A stretch of DNA of 64,000 bases from Agrococcus sp. SL85. Its GTDB lineage: Bacteria; Actinomycetota; Actinomycetes; Actinomycetales; Microbacteriaceae. Positions 9,498 through 19,013 of this stretch are shown here, in pieces (position 1 is the stretch's first letter; the number at the start of each line of letters is the position of its first letter). Below the pieces are notes generated by a model, which saw only the letters and a list, made by a program, of their open reading frames with translations, did not search any database and was not told the origin of the DNA. The translations under genes and the position numbers were made by a program. The stretch spans positions 1,612,001-1,676,000 of the forward strand of contig NZ_CP113066.1 of NCBI RefSeq assembly GCF_026625845.1. Reading direction: 5' to 3'.

Positions 9498-10016
9498 GTG
9501 ATCGAGCCCGCCTCCGCGCGCGACCTGGAGATCATGGCCGCGCAGCTCGGCCGCGAGATGCGCGGCGTGCTCGGCGTCGGCGCCCGCTGCGCGTGCGGCG
9601 CACCCACGGTCGTGGTGACGAGCCCGCGGCTGCCCGACGGCACGCCCTTCCCCACGTTCTACTACCTCACGCACCCCGCGGCCGCGGTCGCGGCCTCCCG
9701 CCTCGAGGCCGACGGCACGATGGCCGCGCTCCAGGAGCGCCTCGCCGAGCCCGAGATCGCGGCCGCCTACGCCGCCGCGCACGAGGCCTACCTCGCCGAC
9801 CGCGCCGCGCACGGCGAGGTCGAGGAGATCGCGGGCGTGAGCGCGGGCGGCATGCCGACGCGCGTGAAGTGCCTGCACGCGGTGCTCGCCCACGCGCTCG
9901 CCGCGGGGGCCGGCACCAACCCCATGGGCGACGCCGTGCTCGAGCTCGGCGGCTGGAGCCCCGCGACCTGCGCCTGCGAGCCGGGCGCGCGCGGCGGGCA
10001 TCCCGCGCAGGCGTAG
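9498..10016 (+). CDS. DUF501 domain-containing protein
   Basis: A 172-residue cytoplasmic protein of unknown function. The family hallmarks are all present: the Cys pair CACGAP near the start, TPFPTFYYLTHP, and GMPTRVKCLHAVLAHALA with GTNPMGD in the C-terminal half. The GTG start has GGGAGG 7 bases upstream. In most actinobacteria an exopolyphosphatase gene follows; here ndh follows instead. Confidence 0.9.
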   Translation: MIEPASARDLEIMAAQLGREMRGVLGVGARCACGAPTVVVTSPRLPDGTPFPTFYYLTHPAAAVAASRLEADGTMAALQERLAEPEIAAAYAAAHEAYLADRAAHGEVEEIAGVSAGGMPTRVKCLHAVLAHALAAGAGTNPMGDAVLELGGWSPATCACEPGARGGHPAQA

Positions 10017-10055
10017 ACTGGCCGCGCACCTATCAGAGAACGGGAAGAAGTCGCT

Positions 10056-11384
10056 GTGACCAAGATCCTGATCGTCGGCGGCGGCTACGCCGGCCTGTAC
10101 ACGGCCCGTGGCCTCGAGCGCCAGCTCGGCGCGGCCGAGGCCGAGATCACCATCGTCGACCCGCTGCCGTACATGACGTACCTGCCGTTCCTCCCCGAGG
10201 TCGCGGCCGGCTCGATCGAGCCCCGCCACGCAGTCGTCTCGCTGCGCCGCCACCTCGCGCGCACCCGCGTCGTCGAGGCGAAGGTCACCTTCGTCGACCA
10301 CGCCGCGAAGCGCGCCACCATCCAGCCCGAGATCGGCGAGGCCTGGACCGAGGACTACGACGTCGTCGTCATGACGGCGGGCTCGGTCTCGCGCACCTTC
10401 CCCATCGGCGGCGTCGCCGACGAGGCGATCGGCATGAAGACGATCGAGGAGGCCGTCGCCGTCCGCGACCGCCTGCTCGGCAACTTCGCCAAGGCCGCCA
10501 CGCTGCCCGCGGGCCCCGAGCGCGACCGCCTCCTGACGGTCGTGGTCGTCGGCGGCGGCTTCGCCGGCATCGAGACGATCGCCGAGCTCCGCGACCTCGC
10601 CACGCACCTGCTCTCGCGCTTCCGCGAGATCGCGTTCGAGGACGTGCGCTTCCACCTCGTCGAGGCGATGCCGCGCATCATGCCCGAGGTCAGCGCCAAG
10701 ACGGCGGAGTGGGTCGTCGAGGACCTGCGCGGCCGCGGGGTCGACGTGCACCTCGAGACGCAGCTGCAGAGCGCCGTCGACGGCGTGTGCGAGCTCTCCA
10801 CGGGCGATCGCTTCGCCTCCGACCTCATTATCTGGACGGCGGGCGTCATGGCGAACCCGGTCGTGCGCCAGACCGACCTGCCGCTCGACGAGCGCGGCCG
10901 CATCACGGCGCTCGCGACCCTCCAGGTCGCCCGCGACGGCGAGGTCGTCCCCGACGCCTGGACGGCCGGCGACGTCTCGGCCGTGCCCGACAAGTCGAAG
11001 ACCCCGGGCCCCGGCGGCTTCTGCGTGCCGAACGCGCAGCACGCCGTGCGCCAGGCCAAGCTGCTCTCGAAGAACATCGTCGCGAGCCTCCGCGGCGAGG
11101 CGCCGCGCGAGTACGTGCACGACAACCTCGGCGCGGTCGCGGGCCTCGGCATCGGCAACGGCGTCTTCCAGAGCGGGAAGATCGCCATCAAGGGCCCGCT
11201 CGCGTGGCTCGCGCACCGCGGCTACCACGGCCTCGCGATGCCGATGTGGGAGCGCAAGCTCCGCGTCTTCGGCGGCTGGTGGAACAACTTCTGGCTCGGC
11301 CGCGACATCGTCGAGCTCTCGGAGCGCGAGGTGCCGCGCCGCGCCTTCGAGACCTTCGCCTCGCGTCCCAAGGTGGACGCCTGA
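10056..11384 (+). CDS. ndh: Type II NADH dehydrogenase (NDH-2)
   Basis: A 442-residue FAD-dependent NADH:quinone oxidoreductase that feeds electrons to menaquinone without pumping protons. The first dinucleotide fold (FAD) is ILIVGGGYAGLYTARGL and the second (NADH) is VVVVGGGFAGIETIAEL. The TAGDVSAVPD motif contacts FAD, and an amphipathic C-terminal region probably anchors it to the membrane face. The GTG start follows GGGAAGAAG. TAGACT at 10014-10019, overlapping the upstream stop, is a plausible -10. Confidence 0.93.
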   Translation: MTKILIVGGGYAGLYTARGLERQLGAAEAEITIVDPLPYMTYLPFLPEVAAGSIEPRHAVVSLRRHLARTRVVEAKVTFVDHAAKRATIQPEIGEAWTEDYDVVVMTAGSVSRTFPIGGVADEAIGMKTIEEAVAVRDRLLGNFAKAATLPAGPERDRLLTVVVVGGGFAGIETIAELRDLATHLLSRFREIAFEDVRFHLVEAMPRIMPEVSAKTAEWVVEDLRGRGVDVHLETQLQSAVDGVCELSTGDRFASDLIIWTAGVMANPVVRQTDLPLDERGRITALATLQVARDGEVVPDAWTAGDVSAVPDKSKTPGPGGFCVPNAQHAVRQAKLLSKNIVASLRGEAPREYVHDNLGAVAGLGIGNGVFQSGKIAIKGPLAWLAHRGYHGLAMPMWERKLRVFGGWWNNFWLGRDIVELSEREVPRRAFETFASRPKVDA

Positions 11385-11410
11385 CGGCAGGCCCTCCGGG
11401 CCACCACGCG

Positions 11411-11468
11411 GTCGGCGCCCCGGCGCCGACCGAGCGGGCGAGCCGGCCGTCGCGAGCCGACGGCCGGC
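11411..11468 (+). terminator. Double hairpin terminator after ndh
   Basis: Two hairpins in tandem: GTCGGCGCC / GGCGCCGAC (11411-11430) and GCCGGCCGTCG / CGACGGCCGGC with a 5-base loop (11442-11468). They separate ndh from the TetR pair. Confidence 0.6.
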
Positions 11469-11532
11469 CGGCCCGCATGCAGCGACGGCGCGAGCCGTCC
11501 GGAGCTCCGATGGCGGAGCACGAAGGGGCGCC

Positions 11533-12183
11533 ATGCCGAGGAAGCCTGCCGCGGAGCGGCGCGTCGAGATCGTCGAGGCCGCCCTCCGCGTGATCGCGCG
11601 CGACGGCATCCACAACGCGACCGTCCGGGCGATCGCGGCCGAGGCGGACATGCCGCTCGCGACCTTCCACTACGTCTTCGACTCGCGCGACGAGATGATC
11701 GGCGAGGCCTACGGCCACATCGTGCGCTTCATCGACCCCGCGCCGCTCGAGGCGCTGCCCGCCGGCGCGACGCTCGACCAGGCGGTGCGCGCGCTGCTCG
11801 ACGCGTGGTTCGCGAACCTGCTCGAGCATCCGGAGTGGGTGCTCGCCTCGGTCGAGACGATGGCCTACTGCTGCCGCACGCCGGCGCTCGCGCACGTGCA
11901 CCAGGAGGTGCAGGCGCGCCTGCTCGGCGCTGCCGCGGCGCTCATCGAGGCGCTCGCCGAGCGCATGGGCATCGCGCCCGCGACGCCCGCGCGCGAGGTC
12001 GCGACGCTCGCCGTGCACCTCGCGGACGGCATCGGCTACTCGTGGCTGCGCACGCGGGATGCCGAGGCGTCCCGCCGCATGCTCGACGTCGCGGTCCCGG
12101 TGCTCGTGGGCGCGATCGGCGGACCGGGCGCCGCGGCGGCGGCGGGACCGGCGGGCGCTGATCGAGGCCTCGGACGACCCTGA
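11533..12183 (+). CDS. TetR-family regulator, first of a tandem pair
   Basis: A 216-residue regulator. HTH region residues about 8-55: ATVRAIAAEADMPLATFHYV. It is closely similar to the next gene over the whole length (shared FHYVFDSRD, MIGEAY, LEHPE, TPAREVATL and DGI-YSWLRT), so the two arose by tandem duplication. The C-terminal 25 residues are Gly/Ala-rich and absent from the paralogue. The ATG follows GAAGGGG. The ligand is not predictable. Confidence 0.9.
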   Translation: MPRKPAAERRVEIVEAALRVIARDGIHNATVRAIAAEADMPLATFHYVFDSRDEMIGEAYGHIVRFIDPAPLEALPAGATLDQAVRALLDAWFANLLEHPEWVLASVETMAYCCRTPALAHVHQEVQARLLGAAAALIEALAERMGIAPATPAREVATLAVHLADGIGYSWLRTRDAEASRRMLDVAVPVLVGAIGGPGAAAAAGPAGADRGLGRP

Positions 12184-12295
12184 CCGCGCCCTGCGCCGCG
12201 GGCGCGCTCGCCCTGCGCGCGTCCCGGTACGGTCGCACGTGCTCCCGCGATCTGGTGGGGGCGGCTGGGCGCCGCGAGGCGCAGGAGGAGGGTCC

Positions 12296-12898
12296 ATGGC
12301 GCGCAAGGCGGCGACGGAGCGACGGGCCGACATCGTCGAGGCGGGCCTGCGCGTCATCGCGCGCGAGGGCATGCACGGCGCGACCGTCCGGGCCATCGTC
12401 GCCGAGGCCGAGGTGCCGCTCGCGACCTTCCACTACGTCTTCGACTCCCGCGACCAGATGATCGGCGAGGCCTACGCCTTCGTCGGCTCGTTCATCACCG
12501 ACGAGCCCTTCGCGGCGCTCCCGCAGGACGCCTCGGTCGAGGACGCTGCGGCCGGGCTCATGCGCGCCTGGTTCGGTCGCTTCCTCGAGCACCCCGAGTA
12601 CGAGCTCGCCGCGATGGAGATCATGGCCTACTGCCGGCGCACGTCCTCGCTCGCGCACGTGCACGCCGAGGTGCAGGAGCGCTGCCTGCAGGCGCTCGTC
12701 GACCTGCTCGAGGCGCTCGAGCAGCACCTCGGGGTGGTGTCGGCGACGCCCGCGCGCGAGCTCGCCACCCTCACGATCCAGTTCGCCGACGGCATCCAGT
12801 ACTCCTGGCTGCGCACGGGCGACACCGAGGCAGCGCTGCGGATGATCGAGCGCGTCGCCGTCCCCACCATCGTCGCGGGGATCGAGCGTAGGCTCTGA
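12296..12898 (+). CDS. TetR-family regulator, second of a tandem pair
   Basis: A 200-residue paralogue of the preceding gene, with HTH ATVRAIVAEAEVPLATFHYV. The start ATG has a very strong site, AGGAGGAGGG. Only two bases separate it from the downstream deaminase/aldolase gene, although a TAGGCT box inside its last codons could start that gene separately. It may regulate the amino acid and sugar-lactone enzymes downstream. Confidence 0.9.
   Translation: MARKAATERRADIVEAGLRVIAREGMHGATVRAIVAEAEVPLATFHYVFDSRDQMIGEAYAFVGSFITDEPFAALPQDASVEDAAAGLMRAWFGRFLEHPEYELAAMEIMAYCRRTSSLAHVHAEVQERCLQALVDLLEALEQHLGVVSATPARELATLTIQFADGIQYSWLRTGDTEAALRMIERVAVPTIVAGIERRL
12889..12894 (+). promoter_or_regulatory. 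Candidate leaderless -10 box inside the TetR 3' end
   Basis: TAGGCT, six bases, GTG at 12901. It would let the deaminase/aldolase be transcribed independently of the regulator. Confidence 0.45.
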
Positions 12899-12900
12899 GC

Positions 12901-14109
12901 GTGCACCTCGCGTCGGCCCAGCCCTGGTCGCGCGAGGGGCACTGGCGTCGCCTCGACGGCGCGGTCGCCGGGCTCGACGGCCCGCTCGCGGCGCTCTCGC
13001 TCGACGCGCTCGCGCACAACGCCCGGACGATGGTCGCGCTCGCGGCCGGCCTGCCGCTGCGGCTCGCGACGAAGTCGATCCGCTCGCGCGACGTCGTCCA
13101 CGCGGTCCTCGCGAGCGAGGGCTGGCGGGGTGTGCTCGCCGCGACGCTGCCGGAGGCGCTGTGGCTCGCCGAGACGGTCGACGACGTGCTCCTCGGCTAT
13201 CCCACCGCCGACCGCGCGGCGCTCGCGGCGCTCGCCGCTGACGAGCGGGGCCGCGCGCGCATCACGCTCATGGTCGACGACGTCGCGCAGCTCGACCTCA
13301 TCGACGCCGCGGCGCCCGCGCACCCGGAGCTGCGGGTCGCGATCGAGCTCGACCTCGCGCTCGTGCGCGGCCCCATCCGCTACGGCGTGCGCCGCTCGCC
13401 CGTGCGCGAGCCGGAGCAGGCGGTGGCGCTCGGGCGGGCGATCGCGCAGCGCCCGGGCTTCCGCCTCGTCGGCCTCATGGGCTACGAGTCGCAGGTCGCC
13501 GGCGTCCAGGACGCCCGCTGGCGCGGCTCCGCGCCGCCCGCGGCCGTCCGCACGATGCAGCGCCTGTCGATGCGCGACGCGATCGAGCGCCGCGGCGCCG
13601 TCGTGGCGGCGCTCGCGGAGGTCGCCGAGCTCGAGCTCGTGAACGGCGGCGGCACCGGCTCGATCGGGCGCACGGCCCGCGACCCCTCGGTCACCGAGGT
13701 CGCGGCGGGCTCGGGGCTCTACGGGCCGCACCTCTTCGACGGCTACCGCGGCATCACCCCTGCGCCGGCGCTCGGCTTCGCCCTCCCCGTCGTGCGCAGG
13801 CCCGGTCCCGGCTGCGTGACGCTCCTCGGCGGCGGCTGGGCCGCCTCGGGGCCCGCGGGCGACGACCGCTCGCCGATCGTCGCCTGGCCGACGGGCCTGC
13901 GGCTCGACGAGGAGGAGGGCGCGGGCGAGGTGCAGACGCCCGTGCGCGGCGAGGCCGCGGACGACCTCGCGCTCGGCGACCGCGTGTGGCTGCGCCACGC
14001 GAAGGCGGGCGAGCTGTGCGAGCGGGTCGACGTGCTGCACGTCGTGTCGGGCACGGAGGTGATCGGCACAGCCGCCACCTACCGCGGAGCGGGCAGGATG
14101 CTCCTGTGA
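12901..14109 (+). CDS. PLP-dependent amino acid deaminase/aldolase (alanine racemase-like fold, DSD1 type)
   Basis: A 402-residue protein with an N-terminal alanine-racemase-type TIM barrel. The PLP lysine is in LRLATKSIRSRDVV and the C-terminal beta domain carries the D-serine dehydratase/D-threonine aldolase signature region (VYDVLHVVS-like RVDVLHVVSGTE). Family members act on D-threonine, D-serine or related beta-hydroxy amino acids with PLP and a metal. The substrate is not determined here. The stop overlaps the next GTG by four bases, so it is co-translated with the lactone oxidase. Confidence 0.85.
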   Translation: MHLASAQPWSREGHWRRLDGAVAGLDGPLAALSLDALAHNARTMVALAAGLPLRLATKSIRSRDVVHAVLASEGWRGVLAATLPEALWLAETVDDVLLGYPTADRAALAALAADERGRARITLMVDDVAQLDLIDAAAPAHPELRVAIELDLALVRGPIRYGVRRSPVREPEQAVALGRAIAQRPGFRLVGLMGYESQVAGVQDARWRGSAPPAAVRTMQRLSMRDAIERRGAVVAALAEVAELELVNGGGTGSIGRTARDPSVTEVAAGSGLYGPHLFDGYRGITPAPALGFALPVVRRPGPGCVTLLGGGWAASGPAGDDRSPIVAWPTGLRLDEEEGAGEVQTPVRGEAADDLALGDRVWLRHAKAGELCERVDVLHVVSGTEVIGTAATYRGAGRMLL

Positions 14110-15413
14110 CGTGGCGCAACTGGAGCAGATCGCAGCGGGCCGAGCCGAGCGCGCTGCACGCACCGGTGACGGCGGCCGACGTGCAGGCCGTCGTGCGCGA
14201 GGTGCGCGGCCGCGGCGGCTCCCTGCGCGCCGTCGGCGCCGGGCACTCCTTCTCGGCCGCCGCGCGCCCCGACGACGCGCAGATGACGCTCGACGGCCTC
14301 GCGGGCCTCCTGGGCGTCGACGGCGCGACGGGCGAGGCGACGCTGCTCGCGGGCACCCGCCTGCGCGAGGTGCCCGCCCTGCTGGCGCCCAGCGGCCTCG
14401 CGATGGAGGTGCTCGGCGACATCGACGCGCAGACGATCGCGGGCGCGATCTCGACCGGCACGCACGGCACGGGCCTCGCCTTCGGCTCGATCGGCTCGAC
14501 CGTGACCGCCGCGACCCTCGTGACGGGGGAGGGCGAGCTGCTGCGCGTCGACGCCGGCTCCCGGCCCGAGCTGCTGCCCGCCGTGCGCCTGGGCCTCGGC
14601 GCCCTCGGCATCCTCGTCGACGTCACCGTGCGCTGCGTGCCGGCCTTCGGGCTCGACGCGGTCGAGGCGGTCGTCGACCTCGATCCGGTGCTCGACGACT
14701 GGCGGGGCCTCGCCGAGCGCACCGACCACTTCGAGCTCTACTGGTTCCCGACGACGCGCGTCGCCGTGACGAAGTCGAACGCGCGCGTGCCGCTCGACGA
14801 CCCGTCGCGGCCGCTGCGGCCGCGCTCGGCGGTCGGGCGCTTCGTCGACGAGCGCATCCTCACCGACCTCGGGCACCGCGCGCTGCTCGCGCTCGGCGCG
14901 CTCGCGCCCGCGACGCGGCCGGGCATCAACGCGCTCTCCGCGCAGCTCATGCCCCGCGGCCGCTTCTCGGAGCCCAGCCACGAGGTCTTCAGCGCTCCGC
15001 GGACGGTGCGGTTCCGCGAGATGGAGTACGGCCTGCCGCTCGACGCGGTGCCGGCGGCGATGCGCGAGATCGACCGCGCGCTGCGTCGCGCCGACCTCGC
15101 CGTCACCTTCCCGATCGAGGTGCGCGCGACGGCCGCCGACGACGCGCACCTCTCGACCGCGCACGGCAGGCAGAGCGGCTACGTCGCCGTGCACCGGTGG
15201 TGGCGCGAGGACCCGCGGCCGCTCTTCGACCTCGTCGAGCCCATCCTGCTCGCGCACGACGGCAGGCCGCACTGGGGCAAGCTGCACTCGCTGCGCGCGC
15301 CGGAGCTCGCGACGCGCTTCCCCGGCTTCGAGGCCTTCCTCGCGGCGCGCGACGAGCTCGACCCGCGCCGCACCTTCGGCTCGGCCTGGACGCGCCGCGT
15401 GCTCGGCGACTAG
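14106..15413 (+). CDS. D-arabinono-1,4-lactone oxidase family FAD-linked oxidoreductase
   Basis: A 435-residue VAO/PCMH flavoprotein. The N-terminal FAD-binding domain includes RAVGAGHSFSA and STGTHGTGLAFGSI. The C-terminal ALO domain ends with HWGKLHSL and DPRRTFGSAWTRRVLG, the conserved W-GK and D-P--F motifs. It oxidises sugar lactones or related polyols with oxygen. It is translationally coupled to the deaminase/aldolase gene. The 3' end overlaps the convergent DUF4395 gene by 3 bases at the stop codons. Confidence 0.9.
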   Translation: MTWRNWSRSQRAEPSALHAPVTAADVQAVVREVRGRGGSLRAVGAGHSFSAAARPDDAQMTLDGLAGLLGVDGATGEATLLAGTRLREVPALLAPSGLAMEVLGDIDAQTIAGAISTGTHGTGLAFGSIGSTVTAATLVTGEGELLRVDAGSRPELLPAVRLGLGALGILVDVTVRCVPAFGLDAVEAVVDLDPVLDDWRGLAERTDHFELYWFPTTRVAVTKSNARVPLDDPSRPLRPRSAVGRFVDERILTDLGHRALLALGALAPATRPGINALSAQLMPRGRFSEPSHEVFSAPRTVRFREMEYGLPLDAVPAAMREIDRALRRADLAVTFPIEVRATAADDAHLSTAHGRQSGYVAVHRWWREDPRPLFDLVEPILLAHDGRPHWGKLHSLRAPELATRFPGFEAFLAARDELDPRRTFGSAWTRRVLGD

Positions 15414-15928
15414 CGGGCGCTCGCCTCGCGCTCCGCGCGGAGCTCGGCGGAGCGGGCCGCCAGGCGCCCCGTGACGTCGGCGCACGCCTCGCACACCGAC
15501 GCGGGGATGATGCCGGCACGCATGAGCCGGCCGAAGATCCAGCAGCCGAGGCAGAAGCCGATGAACGCCTCGAGCGAGGCGGCGACGACGAGCACCGCGA
15601 GGATCGCCCACGCGGCGACGGGCGCGCCGAGCGTCCACGAGAGCGCCGCGGCGAGGCTGACGACGAGGCCGATCGCCTGCGCGAAGCGCTTCGGCGGGCC
15701 CGGCACGAGCCGCGCGGGACCGAGCCTGGGAGCGATGACGCGCGTCGCGAGCAGGCCGAAGGGCGAGAAGCGCGGGCCCCAGGCGACGCGCAGGGCGAAG
15801 CCGGCCGCGAGCAGCCACGCGGCCCAGCCCGCGCCGGTCACGAGGATGGCGACCGCGGAGGCGACGACGAGGCCGGCGACCGAGCGCGCCGCGAGCTCGT
15901 TGACGGGGTTGGGGAACGAGAACGCCAT
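15410..15928 (-). CDS. DUF4395 domain membrane protein
   Basis: A 172-residue protein with four helices and the family motifs FPNPVNELAARSV at the N-terminus and a Cys-containing FIGFCLGCWIFGRL segment. DUF4395 proteins are often beside thiosulfate sulfurtransferases or thioredoxins, but none is adjacent here. Two further Cys residues lie in the tail (VCEACADV). The ATG at 15928 is used; no strong ribosome site is seen. Confidence 0.88.
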   Translation of the reverse strand: MAFSFPNPVNELAARSVAGLVVASAVAILVTGAGWAAWLLAAGFALRVAWGPRFSPFGLLATRVIAPRLGPARLVPGPPKRFAQAIGLVVSLAAALSWTLGAPVAAWAILAVLVVAASLEAFIGFCLGCWIFGRLMRAGIIPASVCEACADVTGRLAARSAELRAEREASAR

Positions 15929-16030
15929 GCGACCACGGTGCCAGCCCTGCGGCCGACGCGCGAATCGCGGCGTCACACGGCGTCGCACGGCGACCCGGCA
16001 CGCGCGCGGCGCTCGCCCGGGACGGACGCC

Positions 16031-16036
16031 TAGTCT
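16031..16036 (+). promoter_or_regulatory. Candidate leaderless -10 box of the LemA-like gene
   Basis: TAGTCT, six bases, ATG at 16043. Confidence 0.5.
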
Positions 16037-16042
16037 GGACGC

Positions 16043-16591
16043 ATGGACCCGCTGCTGATCGTCTGGACCGTCGCCGGCGCCCTCGTGGTGGTGGCGCTCA
16101 TCGGCGCCGTGTGGACCGGCGCGGCGCTCGCGACGATGCGACGCCTCGGCGCCACGGTCGACGAGCGGTGGCGTGCGCTCTCGACGACGCTCGAGCAGCG
16201 CCGGGCAGCGGCCGAGCCGCTGCTGGCGACCGCGACGGAGCCGCAGCGGGCGCGCGCCGAGGCGGCCTTCGCGGCGCTCGAGCAGGCCGTCTTCCCGAGC
16301 GGCAAGGCCGAGGCGGAGGCCGAGGTGCAGCAGGCGCTGCGGCCGATCGCAGCCGCGGCCGCGGCGCAGGCCTCCGGCTCCGAGGCGTTCCGGGCGCGCG
16401 CGGCCCTCGCCGCCCTCGAGGACGAGGCCCAGCAGCGCCGCCGCGACTACAACACGGGCGCGCGCGAGCTGAACGCGCGGCTGCGACGCTTCCCGACCTC
16501 GCTGTGGGCCTCGGCGGCGGGCGGCCGCCGCGACTTCTTCGAGGTCGATCAGTCAGGGGCGGTCGCCGAGCCGCCGCGCATCCAGTTCTGA
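16043..16591 (+). CDS. LemA-like membrane-anchored protein
   Basis: A 182-residue protein: one N-terminal membrane helix, a long helical region rich in Ala/Glu/Arg, and the LemA hallmark near residues 132-152, [20 protein letters not shown] (YN-x-LN-x-FP pattern). It ends FFEVD and PPRIQF as LemA proteins do. The middle is divergent, so this is a distant member. Role unknown. It converges with nagA 19 bp away. Confidence 0.75.
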   Translation: MDPLLIVWTVAGALVVVALIGAVWTGAALATMRRLGATVDERWRALSTTLEQRRAAAEPLLATATEPQRARAEAAFAALEQAVFPSGKAEAEAEVQQALRPIAAAAAAQASGSEAFRARAALAALEDEAQQRRRDYNTGARELNARLRRFPTSLWASAAGGRRDFFEVDQSGAVAEPPRIQF

Positions 16592-16610
16592 CGCCGAGGT
16601 CGGCCGCGGC

Positions 16611-17679
16611 TCAGCCGACTGGCACGACCTCGGCGATCGGCAGCCCCGGGGCGACGGCCGGCAGCGGCACCCCGAGCACGCCCGCGGGCACGCTCGTCGC
16701 CGCCGCGACGGCGTCGTCGAGCGCGACGCCCGCGCCGACCACGACCTCGATCGCGCGATCGAGGGTGAGGGTGGAGCCCGCGAGCGTCGTGGTGCCGGCC
16801 ACGAGCGGCACGCCGCCCCGCACCTCCACGTCGAGCGCGCCGAGGCGGTGCGCGCCGTCGCCGAGGCCCGTCGCGGCCATCGCGTCGCTCACGAGCGCCA
16901 CCCGGCCCGGCGCCGCCGCGAACAGCGTGCGCAGCACGACCGGATGCACGTGCACGCCGTCGGCGATCGCCTCGAGCACCACGTGCTCGCGTGCGATCGC
17001 GGCGCCGACGGGACCGGGCTCGCGGTGGCCGAGGCCCGGCATCGCGTTGCACGCGTGGGTGAGCACGCTCGCGCCGCGGTCGAACGCGTCGGCGGCGGCG
17101 GCCAGGTCGGCCTCGGTGTGGCCGACGGCCACCACGACCCCCGCGGCGACGAGCCGGTCGACCGCGTCGAGCGCGCCCGGCAGCTCGGGCGCGAGCGTCA
17201 CCATGCGCAGGACGCCCTCGCCCGCCTCCAGCAGCGCCTCGATCGCGGCGGGGGAGGGGTGCGCGAGCGCGCCGGGGTCGTGCGCGCCTCGCCGGGCGGG
17301 GGCGAGGAAGGGCCCCTCCAGGTGCACGCCGAGCACCCCGGGCCGCTCCGCGACCAGCGGCCGCAGGGACCGCAGGCGCTCGGCGAGCCTGCGGCACGGG
17401 CGCGCTCACGAGGCTGAGGAAGCCGCGCGTCGTGCCGTGCGCGCGGTGCTCGGCGAGCGCGGCGTCGATGCCCTCGGCATCGGCCGCGTCGTAGCCGTGG
17501 CCGGCCGCGCCGTGCTGGTGCAGGTCGAGCAGGCCCGTCGTCCACCGCGGCGCCGGCGCGCGGTCGTCGCGCGGCTCGAGCGCGGCGATCGCGCCCTCGC
17601 GCACGAGCGCCCATCGCGGCTCGCGGCCGACCACGACGGGGAGGCGGCGGTCGTCGGCGTGCGCTGCGGGCTCGGTCAT
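16611..17679 (-). pseudogene. nagA: N-acetylglucosamine-6-phosphate deacetylase, one frameshift
   Basis: An amidohydrolase that deacetylates GlcNAc-6-P to GlcN-6-P. The N-terminal part has the metal motif [15 protein letters not shown]. The C-terminal part has [35 protein letters not shown] and [13 protein letters not shown]. The frame shifts at 17388-17389, where CAGCTCGCC (coding strand) has become CAGGCTCGCC; removing one base gives a continuous 355-residue protein of family length. The ATG at 17679 has CAGACT six bases upstream. No nagB or transporter is adjacent. Decay is unlikely given the clean sequence on both sides and the shared AGCT context. Confidence 0.88.
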
Positions 17680-17717
17680 GGCGGCAGTCTGCCAGGCCGC
17701 GGCGCGCCCTCCTCGCC

Positions 17718-18943
17718 TCAGGCGGCGCGGAGCGCCGCCGCGAGGTCGACGGCCCAGGTGCCCGCGCCCGCGACCACGACCTCGTCGAGGCCCTGCCACG
17801 CCGCGGCCTCGCGCAGCGCGGGCGCGAGGCGCTCGGCGAGGCTCGGCGGCGCGGTCGGCGCGCTGCGGCTCGATCGTCGCCACCTGCACCCGCAGCACGC
17901 CCGCCCTCCGATCGCTCTTGAGGTCGACGCGCCCGACGAGCGCGTCGTCGACGAGCACGGGCAGCACGTAGTAGCCGTGCACGCGCTCGGCCGCCGGCGT
18001 GTAGATGCCGATGCGGTAGGCGAAGCCGAACAGGCGCTCGGCGCGCGGCCGGTGCCACACGAGCGGATCGAAGGGCGAGAGCAGCGCGGTGGCGCGGACC
18101 CGCCGCGGCATGCGCGCGCCCGCGGCGAGCCAGGCGGGCCGCGTCCAGCCCTCGACGGCGACGGGCTCGAGCTCGCCCGCGTCGACGAGCCTCGTCCACG
18201 GCCGCCCTCGTCTCGGCGACCGCGAGCCGATGGTGGTCGGCGAGGTCGTCCAGCGTGGCGACGCCGTGCGCGCGCGCCGCCCGCAGCACGAGCTCGCGAT
18301 GCGCCTCGTCGCGCGGCACCGCGGCGCGGGCGGCCTCCGGCAGCACCGCGTCGGCCACCGCGTAGGTGCGCTCGAAGCGGGTGCGCCCCGTGGTGACGAG
18401 CTCGCCGCGGCGGAAGAGGATCGTCGTCGCCCAGTAGGCGTCCGACTTGTTCCACCAGCCGCCCGGCAGCCGCTCGTGCGCCTCGTGCTCGAGCGCGCTC
18501 GGCCGCAGCGGCCCGCGCTCGGCGAACTCGGCGAGCACCTCCTCGACGAGCGTCGCGTGCTCGGTCGCCCACGCCTCGGTGCGCGGCCGCATCGGCGCCG
18601 AGCGCTTCCAGTGCCACAGCGGCCAGTCGCCCACGGCGATCGCGGCCGCCTCGTGCGCCACGTACTCGGTGTACCTGCCGAGCCCCCGCCCTCGGTCGTG
18701 GTGCAGCAGCCGATCGAGGGCGCCGCGGTCGTAGGGGCCCAGGCGCGCGAGCAGCGGCAGGTAGTGGCTGCGCTCGAAGACGTTGACCGAGTCGAGCTGC
18801 AGGAGCCCCAGGCGCCCGATCGTGCGCGCCAGCGTGCCGGTGCCCGTGCGGCCGCGCTCGCCGGGCACGGCGCCGTCGAGCCCTCCCGCCGCGATCGCCG
18901 TGCGCCGCGCCTGCGCGGCCGTGACCCTCCGAGGTGCCTGCAC
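17718..18943 (-). pseudogene. Winged-helix DNA-binding (YcaQ/AlkX crosslink-repair glycosylase-like) protein, two frameshifts
   Basis: A family protein of the HTH_42/YcaQ type, whose members unhook DNA interstrand crosslinks. Visible hallmarks are the N-terminal [38 protein letters not shown], and [20 protein letters not shown] near the catalytic region, then [18 protein letters not shown]. Two one-base insertions, at 18190-18191 and 17840-17841, break the frame; both convert AGCT in the coding strand to a five-base form. Removing both gives 407 residues ending [11 protein letters not shown]. The GTG start has TAGGCT seven bases upstream. nagA lies downstream on the same strand. Confidence 0.85.
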
Positions 18944-19001
18944 CCTCGGGAGCCTAGTGAGCGCCTCCGACGCATGCGGCCGGAGTCCCGAGGCGCCCCC
19001 G

Positions 19002-19007
19002 TAGGAT
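19002..19007 (+). promoter_or_regulatory. Candidate leaderless -10 box of the AI-2E family gene
   Basis: TAGGAT, six bases, ATG at 19014. Confidence 0.5.
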
Positions 19008-19013
19008 CGTGCA

